64,000 nt of DNA from Pseudescherichia sp032055545. Its GTDB lineage: Bacteria; Pseudomonadota; Gammaproteobacteria; Enterobacterales; Enterobacteriaceae. Each line of letters opens with the position of its first letter. Position 1 is the stretch's first letter. The notes beneath the pieces were generated by a model. The model was not told the origin of the DNA, did no database searches, and was given only the letters and a program-made list of their open reading frames with translations. The position numbers and the translations under genes were made by a program. Of this stretch, positions 59,295 through 64,000 are shown piece by piece. The DNA lies in NCBI GenBank assembly GCA_032055545.1, contig DAMBQR010000012.1, positions 11,988 through 75,987 on the forward strand. The letters are read 5' to 3'.

Positions 59295-62253
59295 ATGTAT
59301 AGTGCAACGCTTGCTACCGGAACACCGGTAGTCAATGTTAATGATAACCGGGGCGCGAGGGTGCGCACCCTCAACTGGAACCGTGAGCAGGCCTCAGACC
59401 CGCTGCGTCTGCTGGTGACCCATATGCAGCTGGATGACGCCAGCCGGACAGTGTCGAACCGTGACCCGCGCCTGTTTACGGCCTGGCGCTCGGGCAGCAC
59501 GGCGGCGAACCTGCGCACCATCTCTTCGCTGGCGGGGCAGGTACTGCGGCGCGAGAGCACCGACAGCGGGACGCAGAGCGTCCTGTTCGACGCGGCGGGC
59601 CGCCCGGTATGGAGTCGGGACGGACGCGGCACGGTGCAGGCCGTGGTGTACGATGAGCTGGGACGGCCTTCATACGGCAGCGAGCAGCTGAGCGGCAGCG
59701 ATGACATCCGCATTAGCTGGCGCAGCGACTACGGCGACAGCGGTCCGGCAGATGACGGCCCGCAGGGGAATAACCTGCGCGGCGCCTGCGTGGCGCAGTA
59801 CGACGACGGCGGCCTCACTGAGCTGAACTCGGTGGCGCTGAGCGGGGCGGTGCTCAGCCAGACGCAGCGCTTCCTGGCCTCGGCAGAGGGGCTGCGTCTG
59901 GCCAGAGGAGGGCGCCGGGCGGGAGGCGTTGCTGGAGACGGATGCCTATACCACGACCGCTACAGCCGACGCCCGCGGCGCGGTGCTCACCCGGACGGAT
60001 GCGCAGGGGCACGGGCAGGGCTGGTGGTATGACGTCAGCGGCAACGTGCGCCGTCAGACGGTGACCCCGGCAGGCGGGGTGGAGCAGACCCTGCTGGATT
60101 CTGTGACGTGGAGCGCGGCGGGTCAGGTGCTGACGGAATCTGCCGGGAACGGGGTGACCACCACATACGGCTACGACCCGCAGAATCAGTGGCTGAAGAG
60201 CATAACGGCAGAGCGTGAAGACACCACGCTGCAGGCCCTGGGCTACGGATATGACTTCACTGGCAACGTCACCTCGGTGACTGACGGCACCGTGACGACG
60301 GGCTACTGGCGCAATCAGGTCACGGACGGGACGCGGACGTTTACCTGTGACGCGCTCTACCAGTTGCTGAGCGCCACCGGACGCGAGAACGCAAACAATA
60401 CCGCTATGCAGTACAGCCCGCTGCCAGGCATGGCGGACGGCAGTCAGTACACGAACTACACCCGCAGCTATCACTATGACGACAGCGGCAACCTCTCCAC
60501 CCTGACGCATACCGGAGCAGCGAACTTCACCCGGACCATGACCACGGAGAGCACGTCCAACCGCAGCGTGCAGCAGAACGATGGCGGGGCGCAGACCCCG
60601 AACGAGGTCGCAGACTGGTTTGACAGTAGCGGCAACCTGCTGACGCTTCAGGCCAGCGCCGCAGTCAGCGATGCGCTTGCCTGGGACGGGAGTAATCATC
60701 TACAGGAGGTGATCCTGGTGAGCCGCAGCAGCGGCGGGAACGACCGGGAAATTTACCAGTACAGCGGCAGTGAGCGGGTGCGCAAACAGACCCGGACCCT
60801 GGTGAGCGGCGACACGGGGCTATGGAATGTGGACGAGGTGCGCTACCTGCCGGGGCTGGAGCTGCGTCGCAGCTGGCAGGAGACGGCGGAGGGTGACAGT
60901 GCGCCGTCGGAAGAGCTGCACGTGATGACCGGACAGGCGGGGCGGGCGGGCATCCGCCTGCTGCACTGGGAGACGGGCAGGCCGGACGGTATCGCCAACG
61001 ACCAGGTGCGCTGGAGCGTGGACGACAACATCGGCTCGCTGTCGCTGGAGCTGGATGCAGGGGGACAGATTATCAGCCGGGAGGAGTACTACCCCTTCGG
61101 CGGCACGGCGGTGTGGGCGGGGCGCAATGAGGTTGAGGCCAGCTACAAGACCGTGCGCTACTCCGGCAAGGAGCGGGACGGAACCGGGCTGTACTACTAC
61201 GGTCACCGCTACTATGCGCCATGGCTCTGCCGGTGGGTAAGTGCGGATCCGGCAGGTGAGGTAGACGGCCTGAATCTGTTCCGAATGGTAAGAAATAACC
61301 CCGTCAGCCTGAAAGATATTGCTGGGATGGCTCCGGTAGGAGGTAGCAGTACCGCTGGAATGAGTGTTAAAGACAAACTCGCACTGTTTCAGCAAAAAAA
61401 TGGCACTGCGGCCGAGACGCAAGGTCAATCGGTACGGCCTAAGGTTCCTCCGCGTCCGGCGAAAGCATCAACATCACCACAGTCTGTGGCCACACCGATA
61501 CAACAGCCAGCCGTCGCCACGGTAGATAAGCCGATCGCTGGCCCATCAGTTGCACCTGTACGCAGCCAGTTTAACACTGCGCAAAGCGTTTTCGACAAGT
61601 TCGGAGCCAATTATCATCCTGAAAACAGAACCTATCCTTTCGAAATGATGCAGGAAATCACTCAAAATAAACTCAAGTACTTAAATAAAACTTTATCACC
61701 AAAAAGCCTTAACACAATAGCAGGAATGAAATTTACGCTTCGGCATTATACGTCAGCCCCAGAGGGCCAGACGCCTTCATTCAATGAGATTGCCACCAAC
61801 ATGGATTTGGTAAAAAAGGGGATTAAATCTCTTTCGCGATCAAGTGGCAGCAACACTAATGAAGATGACTGGCGCAGACTGGGTAATACGGGGTTTTCGT
61901 TTTTCCTTCTGTCAATAGATGGCAACGTAACCGATAGAAAGTTTCTTGCTAATTCAACACACTATGCAGAATTGAGTATTGATGATCTTGTTAAATCGCT
62001 TGGTCCGGACACGGAATTTTTTGCCAGCGGGGATTTACTCCATGAGAAGAACCTCGCATCGGCTAAGGCAATAAAAGGTAGATTAGGTGATTTAAAATCG
62101 CTGCTTGTCGCAGCAGCAGGAATTTCTCCCGTACAGCTTGGAAGGCTCGATCAAGAAGCTCTGTTAAAAGCAATTGATGAAGCTTTTGGCAATACGCTTG
62201 AAATAAAAATTCCTGGTAATGTTAAATTAACAAGTGCCTGGAACAAAGTTTAA
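59295..62253 (+). pseudogene. tccC: Tc-toxin C subunit (TccC-like) with frameshift and variable toxin domain
   Basis: Rhs-repeat protein of the insecticidal Tc toxin C family, about 985 codons over two frames. Frame 1 (from ATG 59295: TPVVNVNDNRGARVRTLNWN) is intact to about residue 198; a shift near 59886-59903 moves the homology to the next frame, which resumes at WPEEGAGREALLETDAYTTT and runs to 62253. Strong TccC marks include EEYYPFGGTAVWAGRNEVEASY, RYSGKERDGTGLYYYGHRYY and the autoprotease site SADPAGEVDGLNLFRMVRNNP. After it come a Pro-rich linker and about 230 residues of unrecognised, AT-rich toxin domain. No TcA or TcB genes are in the window. A sequencing error is not excluded. Confidence 0.85.
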
Positions 62254-62275
62254 ACGTTTGGGCCTGACCCTAAGA

Positions 62276-62305
62276 TACACCGCTCTAGGCGACTATAGCG
62301 GTGTA
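62276..62305. terminator. Stem-loop after tccC
   Basis: TACACCGCT and AGCGGTGTA form a perfect 9-bp stem; an inner TAG/CTA pairing shortens the 12-base loop. There is no U-tract. It begins 23 bp after the tccC stop. Confidence 0.5.
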
Positions 62306-62311
62306 GTTATG

Positions 62312-62319
62312 GGGCAGGG
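62312..62319 (+). other. KOPS octamer beside dif
   Basis: GGGCAGGG fits the FtsK-orienting polar sequence GGGNAGGG and points towards dif, 59 bp away. It belongs to a rightward-biased set across the window. Confidence 0.6.
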
Positions 62320-62377
62320 TAGCCGCTCGGCATCCTGAGGTGGGTTCAATCTTCTGCTTCATAGTGACATCATCGCC

Positions 62378-62405
62378 ATTTAACATAATATACATTATGC
62401 GCACT
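62378..62405 (-). other. dif: dif, XerCD chromosome dimer resolution site
   Basis: Read on the minus strand, 27 of 28 bases equal E. coli dif (only the first base differs): the XerC arm GTGCGCATAA, the 6-bp centre TGTATA and the XerD arm TTATGTTAAAT are all intact. It lies in a non-coding gap between tccC and a transposase remnant. XerC and XerD, activated by FtsK, recombine two such sites to resolve chromosome dimers at division. Confidence 0.93.
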
Positions 62406-62438
62406 TAGGTTGTAGAAGCTCAATGCTAATGTTTATTT

Positions 62439-63236
62439 GTGACTCATTGGAATGTCCCGGTTATAGCTTCAAAGCTATGTTCGAGAACCGTGCACCCGCC
62501 TGTACCGCACTGGTTTACGTCGACGATGCAGCTTCGCTTTGTGAAATCTGAATCGATCTTCACTTATTTTGAAGCCACCCGGGGCTATCTGCAAAAGCAT
62601 GGCAAACCACTGGCGTTATACAGTGACAAAGCCAGTGTCTTCAGAATCAACAATAAAAATGCCACCGGCGGCGATGGTTATACCCAGTTTGGCCGTGCGA
62701 TGCACAAACTGAACATCCAGACCATCTGCGCCAATACCAGCTTCGCCAAAGGCCGCGTGGAACGTGCCCATCTGACGCTTCAGGATCGCCTGGTAAAGGA
62801 GCTCCGGCTCAGGGGCATTTCCTCAGTGGATGCAGCCAATGATTTTGCCGATGAGTTTATGGCCGATTACAACCGGCGCTTTGCGAAAGCGCCCCGGCAT
62901 GACTTTGATGTTCACCGGCAACTTGAAACTGATGATGATCTGGCTGCATTTTTCACATGGCGGGAGCCGCGCCGTGTTTCAAAATCCCTGACGGTGCCGT
63001 ATGACACAGTGCTCTATCTGATTGAAGATAATGAGTTAAGCCGCAGGGCTATTGGCACGTACATTGAGGTCTGGCATTACCCGGATGGCCGGAAAGAGCT
63101 CCGGCTAAACGGGATTGTCCTTCCCTACTCTAACAGTGTAGAGGGTGTAAATGACCGGGCATACGCGACGCCCGGTCCTGTAAATGTCCGCTGTTGGCAC
63201 AAAGTGGACGGGGGCGAACTACTGAAGGTCCGCTAA
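62439..63236 (+). pseudogene. ISNCY-type transposase remnant
   Basis: A 265-codon open frame whose middle (about 62525-63135) is the C-terminal catalytic part of a DDE/rve transposase: RFVKSESIFTYFEATRGYLQ, LYSDKASVFRIN (Asp), FAKGRVERAHLTLQDRLVKE (Glu), DEFMADYNRRFAKAPRHD and EVWHYPDGRKELRLNG. The helix-turn-helix N terminus is absent; just before the frame, bases 62500-62530 encode CTALVYVDDA in another frame, showing a small deletion next to GATGCA. After LPYS the sequence diverges from the family and ends early. Terminal repeats are not seen. Not functional. Confidence 0.82.
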
Positions 63237-63312
63237 GAGCGAAGAGCGGAAATTTTGACATGAGCTGCCCACTTACCTTATAAAATTGTTTTCACAACAA
63301 AGGGATATTGAA

Positions 63313-63909
63313 TTGAAGATCTATACCTACCCCAAAAGCCGATCATTAAGAGTACTCTGGGCTCTTGAGGAAATGGGAATGAATTACGAGTCCATCAGAG
63401 TCGATCTTTTGAACCCTGCTTCTGAGGTTAAATCACCCCATCCATTGGGAAAAGTTCCTTTTTTGACCGATGGTGACGTATCAATCAGTGAAACCTTAGC
63501 AATCTGTATTTACCTGTGTGAACAACATAAAAACATCTCTATCTATCCTGCAAACGCTGAAGAAAAATCCTCTGTTAATTCGTGGTTAAGCTTCGCGCTA
63601 TCCGATCTGGAAGCCCCCGTCTGGAGTCTGCTCAAACATATTGTCTTCACTCCCGAAAATCAACGTTCCCCGGATTTAATGAATTACCTCAGTAAGGAGG
63701 CAGATAAAGTTATCTCTCAGATTCGCTTTAACCCAACTCAAACATGGATTGCGAGTAACAACTTTACACTGGCCGATATTTTTCTTTCTCATACATTGTC
63801 ATGGGCAAAGCTGTGCGGATTGGAAATCACCGAAGAGATTGATAGCTACATATTAAGAGCAACAAGTCGCCCCGCTTTCTTAAAGGCTCAGGAAGTAAAT
63901 AATCGCTAA
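63313..63909 (+). CDS. Glutathione S-transferase family protein
   Basis: About 198 aa. The N-terminal thioredoxin-like domain (LKIYTYPKSRSLRVLWALEEMGMNYE, GKVPFLTDGDVSISETLAICIYL, with the cis-Pro and SES/T-type glutathione site) and the C-terminal helical domain (NSWLSFALSDLEAPVW, ADIFLSHTLSWAK) are those of bacterial GSTs. The start is probably TTG 63313, 9 bases after AAGGG; a TTG at 63286 would extend it by nine residues. Base composition is AT-rich compared with the core genes, suggesting transfer. The final 91 bp of the window hold nothing I can support. Confidence 0.83.
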   Translation: MKIYTYPKSRSLRVLWALEEMGMNYESIRVDLLNPASEVKSPHPLGKVPFLTDGDVSISETLAICIYLCEQHKNISIYPANAEEKSSVNSWLSFALSDLEAPVWSLLKHIVFTPENQRSPDLMNYLSKEADKVISQIRFNPTQTWIASNNFTLADIFLSHTLSWAKLCGLEITEEIDSYILRATSRPAFLKAQEVNNR

Positions 63910-64000
63910 TCAGGTTTTGTCATCTCTTAAGGGTGCATTGATGTCTGACCTGCTCCCCGTTGATTAATACACCGCGATGTTAGTAATGTTTTCATAAGCC

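Noticed and set aside
1..64000. CRISPR arrays, tRNA and rRNA genes
   Set aside because: No regularly spaced repeat array, no cloverleaf with CCA-type end and no rRNA-like sequence were found on reading both strands.

Overview
This 64 kb window is chromosomal DNA of a GC-rich member of the Enterobacteriaceae, most like Enterobacter, Lelliottia, Leclercia or Klebsiella. The proteins read as close homologues of E. coli/Salmonella AnsP, PptA, YddH, AdhP, MaeA, Sra, BluF, BluR, YcgZ, DigH and talarate/galactarate dehydratase, and a Klebsiella-type nasR-nasFEDCBA nitrate assimilation locus is present. Short sequence signals place the window in the replication terminus: a 28-bp site differing from E. 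coli dif at one base (62378-62405), a Tus-binding Ter-like site (13418-13434), two perfect matS sites (37839 and 56638), and FtsK-orienting KOPS octamers that mostly point right, towards dif.

Left part (1-16.1 kb): partial asparagine permease; an eight-gene operon (1148-8702) whose content (two flavin monooxygenases, M20 deacylase, GNAT acetyltransferase, polar amino acid ABC importer with two binding proteins) resembles the Bacillus yxe/ytm-type pathways for salvaging S-substituted cysteines; a galactarate/talarate dehydratase divergent from a LacI-family regulator with an operator between them; pptA and yddH; and a ferric/phosphonate-type ABC importer preceded by a possible 30-codon leader.

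Middle (16.1-45.4 kb): a four-gene cluster of YmgB/YcgZ-type small connector proteins next to the trehalose genes treZ-treY and the debranching enzyme glgX; a RES/Xre toxin-antitoxin pair converging on glgX; adhP, maeA and sra; an AT-rich HEPN/Abi-like gene facing a candidate small RNA; an Aer-like chemoreceptor; a DUF2231 protein with a sorbosone dehydrogenase-like lipoprotein; a beta-glucoside-type PTS permease with its LacI repressor and two operators; an unrecognised overlapping gene pair; a second ycgZ-ymgA-ariR operon divergent from the blue-light system bluF-bluR with TGTACA repeats between them; a YdeP-type molybdoenzyme; digH.

Right part (45.5-64 kb): a Fic protein with a C-terminal winged helix and two identical-arm 30-bp inverted repeats at its promoter; nasR and the nas operon, with NtrC site, sigma-54 promoter, antiterminator hairpin and leader terminator all visible, and with nasC, nasB and a NirD-like domain joined in one reading frame; a YoaK/DUF1275 membrane protein; a frameshifted orphan Tc-toxin C subunit (TccC) with an unassigned C-terminal toxin domain; the dif site; a transposase remnant; and an AT-rich glutathione S-transferase gene. 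No rRNA, tRNA or CRISPR array was seen.
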